Shown in pieces: positions 1-4,970 of a stretch of 5,436 bases of DNA. The notes under the pieces are model-generated. The model saw only the letters and a program-made list of their open reading frames with translations, did no database searches and had not been told where the DNA came from. The position numbers were made by a program, and so were the translations under genes. The stretch is from positions 1 to 5,436 of the forward strand of contig JAEKFU010000530.1 in assembly GCA_016522385.1 (NCBI GenBank), in the 5' to 3' direction. Each line of letters begins with the position of its first letter. Position 1 is the stretch's first letter. Source of the DNA: Pseudomonadota bacterium (GTDB taxonomy: Bacteria > Pseudomonadota > Alphaproteobacteria > Rhizobiales > Aestuariivirgaceae).

Positions 1-217
1 CATCGGACGCGCCGCCCAGTGAGGCCTCCGGCCATCCGTATACAGACGATAGCAGCGCAAAAACGCTTATCGTCAATCAAATGTCTGCTCTCACGGGTAC
101 AGCGGACTCCTTGCAAGCGATGCCAGATAGTCCGGGAAGCGCCAAACCCAGACGTCCGAACTTACGGGTTGAATTGACTTAGCCGTTTGCCAAAGGTCAT
201 ATCGGGCTGAGTGAAAT
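1..217. other. Left flank without a supported gene
   Basis: No complete gene is supported here. On the plus strand one frame is open from base 3 to a stop at 180-182 (59 codons, no start inside the frame near the edge), and another frame ends at 20-22. Either could be the tail of a gene that starts to the left. The 59-codon frame runs straight through a copy of a dispersed repeat that is non-coding elsewhere in the window, so I do not call it a gene. Confidence 0.4.
80..145 (+). repeat. Dispersed repeat, copy 1
   Basis: This 66-base stretch aligns without gaps to 1127-1192 (51 of 66 identical by hand count), and its first 35 bases align without gaps to 5227-5261 (25 of 35). The best kept part is CGGACTCCTTGCAAGCGA at 103-120. 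In the 43 bases from that core onward, all seven differences from copy 2 are transitions. The type of element is unknown. It may be a degraded interspersed repeat carried in many intergenic regions of the genome. Confidence 0.65.
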
Positions 218-304
218 TCAGGGGCGTTGCAACGTCAGATAAACTGCCGCGAAAACCGCCCCAATCAGGCCACCCGAGGCGAATTTGATCAACCCTATCG
301 ACAT
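218..304 (-). CDS. 28-residue single-helix membrane protein (candidate)
   Basis: This is a 28-codon ORF reading leftwards from an ATG at 304-302 to a TGA at 220-218. The start is chosen because GGAGGG (minus strand, 315-310) lies five bases upstream, a strong Shine-Dalgarno match. The peptide begins MSIGLIKF, continues with a small-residue-rich hydrophobic stretch (about residues 9-25, with Gly11 and Gly15 in GxxxG spacing), and ends in LQRP. It therefore looks like one membrane helix flanked by Lys7 and Arg27. It lies 83 bases downstream of the 98-residue membrane protein gene on the same strand and may be cotranscribed with it. I recognise no family and assign no function. The call rests on the ribosome-binding site and the hydrophobic pattern. 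A chance ORF of this length remains possible. Confidence 0.5.
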   Translation of the reverse strand: MSIGLIKFASGGLIGAVFAAVYLTLQRP

Positions 305-309
305 AAAAT

Positions 310-315
310 CCCTCC
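310..315 (-). promoter_or_regulatory. Strong ribosome binding site of the 28-residue ORF
   Basis: On the minus strand the sequence is GGAGGG followed by ATTTT and the ATG at 304. It is one of the best Shine-Dalgarno matches in the window and the main reason for calling such a short ORF. Confidence 0.55.
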
Positions 316-387
316 GAAAACAAACCGCTTGTCATCCTGGTATTTGAGCAACTTCCATCAGAAATCGATTTTCTGTCTATGAGGTGC

Positions 388-684
388 TTACCCGTCCCCG
401 TAAGACTGCCATTCCGCCACGCGCGGCGACATCCCGATGCATAGTTTTCTGAGTGGCGGCTTGGCGCCAAGTGTGGCTGTACTGGCTGATTTGCGCAACG
501 GCGGTGCCAGCACTATGAAAGAGCCAACCAGCAGCACGCCAGTTAATAGGATAAACAGCCAATCATTGACCGGCAACGATCCGCTTATAGCCATCAGCGC
601 GGCCAATCCGACGACATCTGAAACAATGACCCACGTCTTTGCCTTCAGCGCTTCGCATATTCCGTTCTGCCAGTTTGTTGTCAT
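388..684 (-). CDS. 98-residue hypothetical membrane protein
   Basis: The ORF runs leftwards from an ATG at 684-682 to a TAA at 390-388. The protein has a short polar N-terminus ending in a basic stretch (EALKAK), a first hydrophobic segment at about residues 17-33, a short turn with Pro and Asp (about 36-41), a second strong hydrophobic segment at about 42-60 (WLFILLTGVLLVGSFIVLA), and a basic C-terminal tail with Arg64, Lys65, Arg79 and Lys80. Positive charge on both outer flanks predicts a two-helix hairpin with both ends in the cytoplasm. The only Shine-Dalgarno candidate is a weak AGGG three bases from the ATG, so the start is uncertain. The plus-strand ORF over the same bases has no such pattern and is taken as a shadow. 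No family is recognised. The last 20 or so residues look less protein-like, so a decayed gene is possible. Confidence 0.45.
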   Translation of the reverse strand: MTTNWQNGICEALKAKTWVIVSDVVGLAALMAISGSLPVNDWLFILLTGVLLVGSFIVLAPPLRKSASTATLGAKPPLRKLCIGMSPRVAEWQSYGDG

Positions 685-1307
685 GATCCCTGTACCATTT
701 TGGCGTTTGATGTCCAGTCGATGTTCGCGTGCTCAATGTGCTGCGCCGGTAGTTGGGCTCCAGGCACAATAAGCCGCCCGTGCGCGGCGTGGCACACTCA
801 GATTTCGATCTTCAGCATTCAGCTTTCTGGACAGCGACTAGATACATGTCGATGATCTGCCAAACCCGTCCAGCTTCTGCGGCGACAAAGGGAGTGACAT
901 GGTGCATTCGAAAACAGGAGCACCTCATGTGCTCAACACTGACGTCTCGAATGCCCGTTCTGCTGATCCAAACCGAACAATAGCATGCAATCAATAATTG
1001 CAGCTAAAGGATTTATGCAACTTTTGATACATTCAGTTAGAACGGCCGTTATAGGTCGCACACTGGCCTGCCAGGCACAATCGCTGGACGTCTGAAATTT
1101 ATTCGAGATCAAAAGTTTTAATCAAGAAAGCCCGTTATCAGGGGCACAACGGACTCCTTGCAAGCGACGCCGGACGGTCTGGGAAGTACCAACTGCGGGC
1201 CTCCCAATCGATACTGCTCGGTCTATGCATAGGGTAGAGTTAACGACCAGCTTTTGACGGCAGCGAGGATGAGTGGGACCGTTGGGACGCGCACGGGTTC
1301 GGTTTGA
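685..1307. other. Gene-poor stretch with repeat copy 2
   Basis: I see no supported gene in these 620 bases. They contain repeat copy 2 (1127-1192), a perfect 10-base palindrome AACGGCCGTT at 1041-1050, and a GC-rich hairpin GCCGC-CCGTGC-GCGGC at 773-788. On the minus strand that hairpin is followed by TTATTGT, so it could be a weak terminator for leftward transcription. Short ORFs at 899-997 and 1015-1095 (plus) and 994-812 (minus) have poor or badly spaced ribosome-binding sites. Confidence 0.45.
1127..1192 (+). repeat. Dispersed repeat, copy 2
   Basis: This copy aligns without gaps to 80-145 over 66 bases, and its first 35 bases align to 5227-5261 (25 of 35 identical). The shared heart is ACGGACTCCTTGC. 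It lies in the same orientation as the other copies and outside any supported gene. Each of the three copies carries a GACTC, a GANTC-type site of the kind methylated by CcrM in alphaproteobacteria. This may be chance, because GANTC sites also occur elsewhere in the window. Confidence 0.65.
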
Positions 1308-1424
1308 TCAGAGAAATTGGTTGATTACGTGTAACGTTGCAAGAACAGCCTTACCATCGTTCACTTTGTAATCGCCGTACAGCACTGCGACCACCATCGC
1401 AACGATCTTGATTATGTCGTGCAT
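1308..1424 (-). CDS. 38-residue small membrane protein (candidate)
   Basis: The ORF runs leftwards from an ATG at 1424-1422 to a TGA at 1310-1308. GAGGGAGG (minus strand, 1440-1433) lies eight bases upstream and a second GAGG abuts the ATG, which makes this the most purine-rich translation start in the window. The peptide starts MHDIIKIVAMVVAVLYGDY, so residues 4-17 form a short hydrophobic helix. A charged turn (DYKVNDGK) and a second amphipathic stretch ending in NQFL follow. It lies 45 bases downstream of the 53-residue ORF on the same strand, with a strong hairpin between them. No family is recognised. A membrane-associated regulatory peptide or a short toxin-like peptide are possibilities, but nothing here decides between them. 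Confidence 0.5.
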   Translation of the reverse strand: MHDIIKIVAMVVAVLYGDYKVNDGKAVLATLHVINQFL

Positions 1425-1442
1425 CCTCGTTTCCTCCCTCAA

Positions 1443-1469
1443 GCCCGTAGAGCGTGTTGCGCTCTGGGC
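1443..1469 (-). promoter_or_regulatory. Intercistronic hairpin between two small ORFs
   Basis: Read on the minus strand, GCCC-AGAGCG, loop CAACA, then CGCTCT-AC-GGGC form a 10-bp stem with a two-base bulge. It starts on the base after the TAG of the 53-residue ORF and ends two bases before the GAGGGAGG ribosome-binding site of the 38-residue ORF. There is no T-run on either side, so it is not a typical intrinsic terminator. The position suits a translational control or mRNA-processing structure (inference). Confidence 0.5.
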
Positions 1470-1631
1470 CTAAAGGTGATCCAGCAGTTGAAGTAACTGC
1501 GTGGTCCCCGGACCAAGCTGAGACTGAGGTTCATCAAAGCTACCAATGTGCCGGCAAGTGGGTCGGCGATATTGGTCCTCAAACTCCTCCGAATGTGGCG
1601 CTGCTTGGTTCGTAGATGAGCCAGAACGCAT
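1470..1631 (-). CDS. 53-residue hypothetical protein (candidate)
   Basis: The frame is open on the minus strand from 1715, but I choose the internal ATG at 1631-1629 because GAGG (1644-1641) precedes it by nine bases, whereas the upstream ATG at 1715 has no ribosome-binding site. The protein ends with a TAG at 1472-1470. It is polar, with no membrane segment, an acidic patch near residues 15-19 (EEFED), a single Cys at 26 and a leucine-rich end (QLLQLLDHL). It may be the first gene of a two-gene unit with the 38-residue ORF downstream. No family is recognised. The evidence is only the ribosome-binding site, the spacing and the neighbouring ORF, so it could be spurious. Confidence 0.35.
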   Translation of the reverse strand: MRSGSSTNQAAPHSEEFEDQYRRPTCRHIGSFDEPQSQLGPGTTQLLQLLDHL

Positions 1632-2036
1632 GTCTAAGTTCCTCGTCTTTTCTCCACGCACAAAACCCGACAAGGCTACCTGACATTCAATAAGATCCGA
1701 CCAAGACCATCGCACTGTTTCGAGGGTTTAAGGTAATAACTTCGTAACTGCACTGCCAAGCCGACTAATGATAGAGACGGCAAGCCTCAGGCGCGTTGCC
1801 CAAGCAGTCATCCACCGGCTGGCAGACGTCATACGAAGATTTCGCAAAAGGCAGCTAACAACGCAAAATTTGACGGGAAGCGACAGGCAATTGGTTTCAC
1901 CAAATCCGGAGTAACCTGCTGGTTTGTGGATCAGCTGACTTAATCGATGGCAAACGATCGGCGGCTTTGCGAGCAGTGGGTGAATCTACTTGGTCGCGCC
2001 GTAATTACAAAACGTGGTTTGACAGGGAGTTGCCAA

Positions 2037-2138
2037 ATGACCCGGTTGATTGCGCCAACCGATGGGTCACGAGAGATTTGCGGAACCCACGCTGGCGACT
2101 TTTGCCGTACGCTCAATTGCTTTTGTCCGCAAGGTTAG
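2037..2138 (+). CDS. 33-residue Cys-rich ORF (weak candidate)
   Basis: A plus-strand ORF starts at an ATG preceded by GGGAG (2025-2029) with seven bases between them, and ends with a TAG at 2136-2138. The same frame is open back to 1947, but no ribosome-binding site is present there. The peptide has four Cys in 33 residues, three of them in the last 11 (C-x4-C-x-C), and no hydrophobic helix. Nothing else supports it. It may be a chance ORF upstream of the TadG-like gene. Confidence 0.2.
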   Translation: MTRLIAPTDGSREICGTHAGDFCRTLNCFCPQG

Positions 2139-2291
2139 TGTGAACCCACTTAGATTGATATGAATGGAAGCAATTTATTTGGTTCTTGTTAGTTTCTGCA
2201 ATGCCGAAGGCGGGAGCACGTTTTGCCCTTTTAGTCTTTGATTAAAATAGGTTAGGGTCAGTCATAATGTTTAGTTTTGACCGTCCTATTA

Positions 2292-2307
2292 ACACCTCCA
2301 AGGGTGT
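2292..2307 (+). promoter_or_regulatory. Short palindrome upstream of the TadG-like gene
   Basis: ACACCTCCAAGGGTGT pairs as a 6-bp stem (one T-G pair) around a CCAA loop. It lies about 95 bases upstream of the likely -10 box at 2401. It could be an operator half-site pair. No regulator can be named. Confidence 0.25.
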
Positions 2308-2326
2308 GAGCACGCCGTTCCGATGT

Positions 2327-2348
2327 TTCAATTTTCATAAAATTTGAA
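2327..2348 (+). promoter_or_regulatory. Imperfect A/T palindrome upstream of the TadG-like gene
   Basis: Arms TTCAA and TTGAA, followed inwards by TTT and AAA with one mismatch between, are symmetric about 2337-2338. The site is centred about 63 bases upstream of the TATAAT at 2401, a usual position for an activator or repressor site. It may be no more than A/T-rich symmetry. Confidence 0.25.
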
Positions 2349-2400
2349 GCTATTATGGAACGAAATTTCCTCTTCTTTTCGATAGATTGTACTCAACGTC

Positions 2401-2406
2401 TATAAT
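2401..2406 (+). promoter_or_regulatory. Likely -10 box (TATAAT) of the TadG-like gene
   Basis: A perfect TATAAT predicts transcription starting near 2413, giving a leader of about 33 bases before the ATG at 2446. The -35 region is poor (TTTCGA at 2377-2382 with an 18-base spacer is the best I find), which suggests help from an activator. This placement also argues against the TTG at 2413 as the translation start. Confidence 0.45.
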
Positions 2407-2445
2407 GGACGATTGTGTGCAATTTCGTGTTGGAGGACTACCCAA

Positions 2446-3828
2446 ATGCTGTTGAAACGGTTCCGCAAACTCCTGGGGCAAAGCACTGCACCGCTGCAGC
2501 AGCTTGTCAATGATAAGAGGGGCAACGTGTCCCTGATTTTCGGCCTGACGGCAATCCCGATGGCAATGGTCGCATCGATGGCCGTCGATTATGGCAATAG
2601 TGTCCGCATCTCCAACGAACTTCAGGCTGCCGTTGATGCCGGCGTCTTGGCCGCGGCAACAGCGATGGCTTCGGGCGAAGATGACACCTCCAAAACGCAG
2701 GTCGCTGATGACACTTTCTTTGCCAACCTGTCCGACAATACCTTAAGCGGTTTCTCAGCAACACCGGTCACAGACATCGATTTTCCGGGCAAGCAAGTGA
2801 CCATGACCGTTGGCGTGCGCAATACGCGGATGATCAACAACTTGCTCAGCAATCATATTGACATCAATGTTGATGCGACGGCGATTGTTGACCCCGGCAA
2901 CCCGATCTGCCTCATGGCGCTTAACCCATCGGCGAAAGAGGCCCTGTATGTCAACGGCACCGCAGACATTCTTGCCGATGGTTGTTCTGTCCACGTCAAT
3001 TCAAACCATGAAGAAGCGCTGCGCCAGGTCGGTAGCGGCAGCGCGACGGCGGAAAGCTTCTGCGTCAATGGTGATTATTCAGGTTCCAACTACACGCCGT
3101 CGCCGCAAAAGAGCTGCCGCAAGGAAGACGACCCGTTGGAGGACTATTTCAACGACGATTGGGCAACTGTCGATGCATCGGCCTGTGATTTCCAGTCGAG
3201 CGATATCTTTGGTAACGGCAATGGTGGACCAGATGTCGTGTTGCTTGAGCCAGGCGTCTATTGCGGCGAGCTTGATATCCGAGCCGGAAAAACCGCCATT
3301 ATTCAAGGCAATGATGAAGACGGTGGTGACAGCCTGTATGTGTTTGTCAATGGTGGCATTGACATCGCTGGTGGTGGCACCTTGCGCAATTATGTTGAGG
3401 CTGGCGACGGTGTCACGCCCGATGGTGACAAGACGTTTCCAGCCGAAACCGTCATCATTCTGACCGGCGACAACCCGGGCCGCTTCGAGATGAACGGCGG
3501 TGCCGATGTGGTTCTCAAAGCAAAGTCTTCTGGCAGCTTTTCTGGCATTGCCATTGCACAGGATCCAGACTCGGTCCCCACCCGCCCGCATCAGATTGCC
3601 GGTGGCGGCGATGTCAATATCGACGGGATTGTCTACTTTCCGACCCAAGCGCTGGACATCACCGGCAACGGCGTGATCGGAAATGACGCTGACCAGTTTG
3701 CTATTATGGCGGACACGATTGAGGTAAACGGTACTGGACAATTGGAAATCCGCATTGGTGCTGATTATCGGGCTGCCGGATTGCCGGAATTGCCGGAAGC
3801 TTCAGAGCGCGTAAGACTCGTCGAGTAA
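2446..3828 (+). CDS. TadG-like Tad-domain protein (Flp pilus-associated)
   Basis: This 460-residue protein is of the TadE/TadG type, anchored in the inner membrane with its bulk outside the cytoplasm and linked to Tad/Flp pilus assembly. The ATG at 2446 is chosen because GGAGGA (2432-2437) precedes it by eight bases. The in-frame TTG at 2413 has no such site. Residues 1-24 are basic and amphipathic. The Tad N-terminal domain covers about 25-71, with RGN at 25-27, a membrane helix at about 28-47, then VDYGN and LQAAVDAGVLAAATAMA. Six Cys (155, 180, 206, 224, 247, 273) all lie in the exported part, enough for three disulfides. From about 165 to the end there are recurring short strands with a V/M-NG motif (VNGTADI, VNGGIDI, MNGGADV, VNGTGQLEI), which suggests a beta-solenoid-like fold (inference). 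No von Willebrand A motif is evident. The last residues, RVRLVE, are basic-hydrophobic. The gene has its own -10 box and a strong terminator, so it is probably monocistronic. Its precise role is unproven. Confidence 0.93.
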   Translation: MLLKRFRKLLGQSTAPLQQLVNDKRGNVSLIFGLTAIPMAMVASMAVDYGNSVRISNELQAAVDAGVLAAATAMASGEDDTSKTQVADDTFFANLSDNTLSGFSATPVTDIDFPGKQVTMTVGVRNTRMINNLLSNHIDINVDATAIVDPGNPICLMALNPSAKEALYVNGTADILADGCSVHVNSNHEEALRQVGSGSATAESFCVNGDYSGSNYTPSPQKSCRKEDDPLEDYFNDDWATVDASACDFQSSDIFGNGNGGPDVVLLEPGVYCGELDIRAGKTAIIQGNDEDGGDSLYVFVNGGIDIAGGGTLRNYVEAGDGVTPDGDKTFPAETVIILTGDNPGRFEMNGGADVVLKAKSSGSFSGIAIAQDPDSVPTRPHQIAGGGDVNIDGIVYFPTQALDITGNGVIGNDADQFAIMADTIEVNGTGQLEIRIGADYRAAGLPELPEASERVRLVE

Positions 3829-3856
3829 CAGTCCAGGCTAAAAGTTCAGCTTTCAG

Positions 3857-3893
3857 GGCCGGTTGATCAGAACGATCACCGGCCTTATTTTTT
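3857..3893 (+). terminator. Intrinsic terminator of the TadG-like gene
   Basis: GGCCGGTTGATC (3857-3868), loop AGAAC, then GATCACCGGCC (3874-3884) form an 11-bp stem with one bulged T, followed at once by TTATTTTTT. It begins 28 bases after the stop codon. This is the strongest rho-independent terminator in the window and separates the gene from those downstream. Confidence 0.92.
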
Positions 3894-3975
3894 GGTGTGC
3901 GCGGGAATTACCGATCTTGCAGCATGACGCCAATGCCCAAGCTGTTCTCTTATTACAAATCTGCCTCGAACCAAG

Positions 3976-3995
3976 AGCGGCCCTGAAGGACCGCT
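3976..3995 (+). other. Hairpin upstream of the RRSG gene
   Basis: AGCGG-C-CC, loop TGAA, GG-A-CCGCT form a seven-pair stem with one C-A mismatch, followed by GTTTCCCC. It lies about 90 bases before the 51-residue gene. It may be a weak terminator or part of that gene's leader. The T-run is too short to decide. Confidence 0.3.
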
Positions 3996-4087
3996 GTTTC
4001 CCCGCCCTGATCGGTGGTTAACGCTGTCAGCGAATTGTTCACGTTTGCCAAGCATGATGCCGATTGAAATTTTGAGGAGCTTCCAAC

Positions 4088-4243
4088 ATGGGCAAACACG
4101 ATTCTCGCTCTGGCAAAGACAGGCGTCATGCGGAGGAAAGACGGTCCGGTCAAGACACGAGATCCGCAGACGCAAAACAATCCACCGGCGAAAGGCGCTC
4201 GGGAAAGGATCGTCGCTCAGGCAGCGAACGACGCGCAACATGA
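4088..4243 (+). CDS. 51-residue Arg-rich RRSGxDRR-repeat protein
   Basis: A compact ORF runs from an ATG at 4088, preceded by GAGGAG (4074-4079) with eight bases between, to a TGA at 4241-4243. The product has no Leu, Ile, Val, Phe, Tyr, Trp, Pro or Cys. It contains 12 Arg, 4 Lys, 9 acidic residues, 8 Ser and 6 Gly, so it should be disordered and strongly basic (about +7). It is built from a repeated unit: KDRRHAEERRSGQDTRS in the first half and GERRSGKDRRSGSERRAT at the end. From memory, similar RRSGxDTRS...GERRSGxDRRSG strings occur in small proteins and protein tails of alphaproteobacteria, some near PilZ or signalling genes, but their function is unknown to me. It lies between a TadG-like gene and an Flp pilin gene on the same strand, after a terminator, so it needs its own promoter, which I cannot locate. 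The repeat pattern makes a chance ORF unlikely. Confidence 0.75.
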   Translation: MGKHDSRSGKDRRHAEERRSGQDTRSADAKQSTGERRSGKDRRSGSERRAT

Positions 4244-4520
4244 ATTTCGGTCGATCCAGCAGCGATTTAGGCACTTGCTCGTGCAATCAGACTGCGAGGA
4301 AGACTGTCAGCGCGGTCGGGTAAGCGCGTCAGCCCCATCTTCAAAGTCCGTTGCGCCGAGCTGTTTGCAGGCACACAAAACCGACTCGAGAATGACTTGG
4401 TGGGGATCATAAGTGCCGGATTGCGAGCGAGAACCATGGACAGTCCATTCAATTGAGCTTGAGACGTCGGCTTACTAAGCAGACGGTCTCGTGGAACAAC
4501 TTCAACCATATAGAAACCGA

Positions 4521-4640
4521 ACTAAAATTAATACTCACGAAAATCATAAACTTTTATTATAATCATAACAATATATGTCGATTTCAATTTATCACGTACA
4601 AATTTATATCGATTTTTATACAATTTTCACTTGATATTAG
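4521..4640 (+). promoter_or_regulatory. A+T-rich promoter region of the pilin gene
   Basis: Only 24 of these 120 bases are G or C. A TATAAT lies at 4558-4563, with a poor -35 (TCACGA, 4535-4540, spacer 17). A TTGATA at 4631-4636 has only a weak TAGTGT partner at 4652-4657. Similar TCGATTT-plus-A/T strings occur at 4578-4585 and 4609-4615. This is a likely promoter and perhaps a nucleoid-protein binding zone. The actual transcription start is not determined. Confidence 0.4.
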
Positions 4641-4670
4641 AATTCCAGACTTAGTGTGAGCCTCTGTGCT

Positions 4671-4692
4671 GAAGCGCCCCTCACGGCGTTTC
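4671..4692 (+). promoter_or_regulatory. Hairpin in the pilin leader
   Basis: GAAGCGCC, loop CCTCAC, GGCGTTTC form an 8-bp stem with one G-T pair, 47 bases before the pilin ATG. No T-run follows, so a terminator is unlikely. It may stabilise the mRNA or regulate it. Confidence 0.4.
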
Positions 4693-4712
4693 ATCAACGA
4701 GACTGAAACTGT

Positions 4713-4724
4713 CTAACGAGTTAG
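4713..4724 (+). promoter_or_regulatory. Palindrome next to the pilin ribosome binding site
   Basis: CTAACGAGTTAG is a 5-bp inverted repeat around GA. It ends two bases before the AAGGAG at 4727-4732, which itself lies seven bases from the ATG. It could be an operator or a short RNA hairpin affecting access to the ribosome-binding site. Confidence 0.35.
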
Positions 4725-4739
4725 TCAAGGAGAGTATAA

Positions 4740-4898
4740 ATGAGCAAGCTCGTGCGTTTTATGAAAGACGAATCTGGTGCGACCGCCATCGAATATGGCC
4801 TGATCGCTGCTGCTACCGGCCTGGTTCTGGTCGCTGTTATGCCGGCAGTTGAGAGCGCGTTGGATGCGACGTTCACCACGATTTCGGGTGCTATGTAA
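4740..4898 (+). CDS. Flp/PilA-type IVb pilin prepilin
   Basis: This 52-residue prepilin is the main structural subunit type of Tad/Flp (tight adherence) pili. It has a short leader MSKLVRFMKDESG with basic residues, the type IVb processing site after Gly13, and the mature start ATAIEYGLIAAA. Glu18 is the conserved Glu5 of the mature pilin, followed by Tyr19 (the Flp EY pair). A hydrophobic helix spans about residues 20-37, followed by a short C-terminal helix VESALDATFTTISGAM. Processing would be by a TadV/CpaA-type prepilin peptidase, which is not in the window. The mature pilin would be 39 residues, within the usual size for Flp pilins. AAGGAG (4727-4732) precedes the ATG by seven bases. 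The gene stands alone between a long A/T-rich leader and a probable terminator, so it is likely transcribed by itself. It may be the main pilin or one of several paralogues. Confidence 0.95.
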   Translation: MSKLVRFMKDESGATAIEYGLIAAATGLVLVAVMPAVESALDATFTTISGAM

Positions 4899-4970
4899 TC
4901 ATAGCTGTCCCGGTCGACGGATGGATTGAGCCCGCAACCGTCGTCTAAGAACAATTATGAGAAGCTCCGC

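Larger units (their letters stand above)
1632..2445. other. Long intergenic region upstream of the TadG-like gene
   Basis: No firm gene lies in these 810 bases. The first 400 show nothing I can support. At 2037-2138 there is a weak 33-codon candidate. From about 2230 the sequence becomes A+T-richer and holds promoter-like boxes and two short palindromes, described separately, which suit the control region of the gene at 2446. Confidence 0.5.
4244..4739. other. Intergenic region and leader of the pilin gene
   Basis: No gene is supported in these 500 bases. Up to about 4500 the composition is ordinary and ORFs on both strands lack ribosome-binding sites. From 4521 to 4640 the sequence is about 80% A+T (24 G/C in 120 by count) and holds promoter-like boxes. 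The remaining 100 bases form a structured leader in front of the pilin. Confidence 0.55.

Noticed and set aside
437..772. 111-codon plus-strand ORF
   Set aside because: It is antisense to the 98-residue membrane protein ORF, with no ribosome-binding site and no protein-like pattern.
812..994. 60-codon minus-strand ORF
   Set aside because: The last 30 residues look somewhat protein-like, but no start codon has a properly spaced ribosome-binding site and nothing else supports it.
899..997. 32-codon plus-strand ORF behind AAGGGAG
   Set aside because: The spacing to the ATG is only four bases and the peptide has no recognisable character.
1015..1095. 26-codon plus-strand ORF behind AAAGGA
   Set aside because: The ribosome-binding site is three bases from the ATG, too close, and the ORF spans the AACGGCCGTT palindrome.
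2413..2445. TTG at 2413 as an upstream start of the TadG-like gene
   Set aside because: It has no ribosome-binding site and falls at the expected transcription start. The ATG at 2446 has GGAGGA at ideal spacing.
2858..3463. 201-codon plus-strand ORF
   Set aside because: It is an out-of-frame shadow inside the TadG-like gene with low-complexity Arg/Ser/Thr content.
3079..3741. 220-codon minus-strand ORF
   Set aside because: It lies entirely antisense to the well-supported TadG-like gene. It has no ribosome-binding site and no recognisable domain.
4333..4357. Possible fourth, inverted copy of the dispersed repeat
   Set aside because: Only AACGGACTT-like similarity is visible on the minus strand, too short to separate from chance.
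4128..4412. 94-codon plus-strand ORF overlapping the RRSG gene
   Set aside because: It is another frame of the RRSG gene. The ATG at 4088 has the good ribosome-binding site and its frame gives the repeat pattern.
4521..4545. CtrA-type TTAA-N7-TTAA site near the pilin
   Set aside because: A TTAA is present, but the second half does not match at the required spacing. No full site was found upstream of either Tad gene.
4453..4659. 68-codon plus-strand ORF rich in Ile, Phe and Asn
   Set aside because: It is a product of the A+T-rich island, with no ribosome-binding site.
4915..4943. CGACGG...CCGTCG inverted repeat just after the pilin
   Set aside because: The six-base arms have a 17-base loop and no T-run. 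The hairpin at 4971-4993 is a far better terminator candidate.
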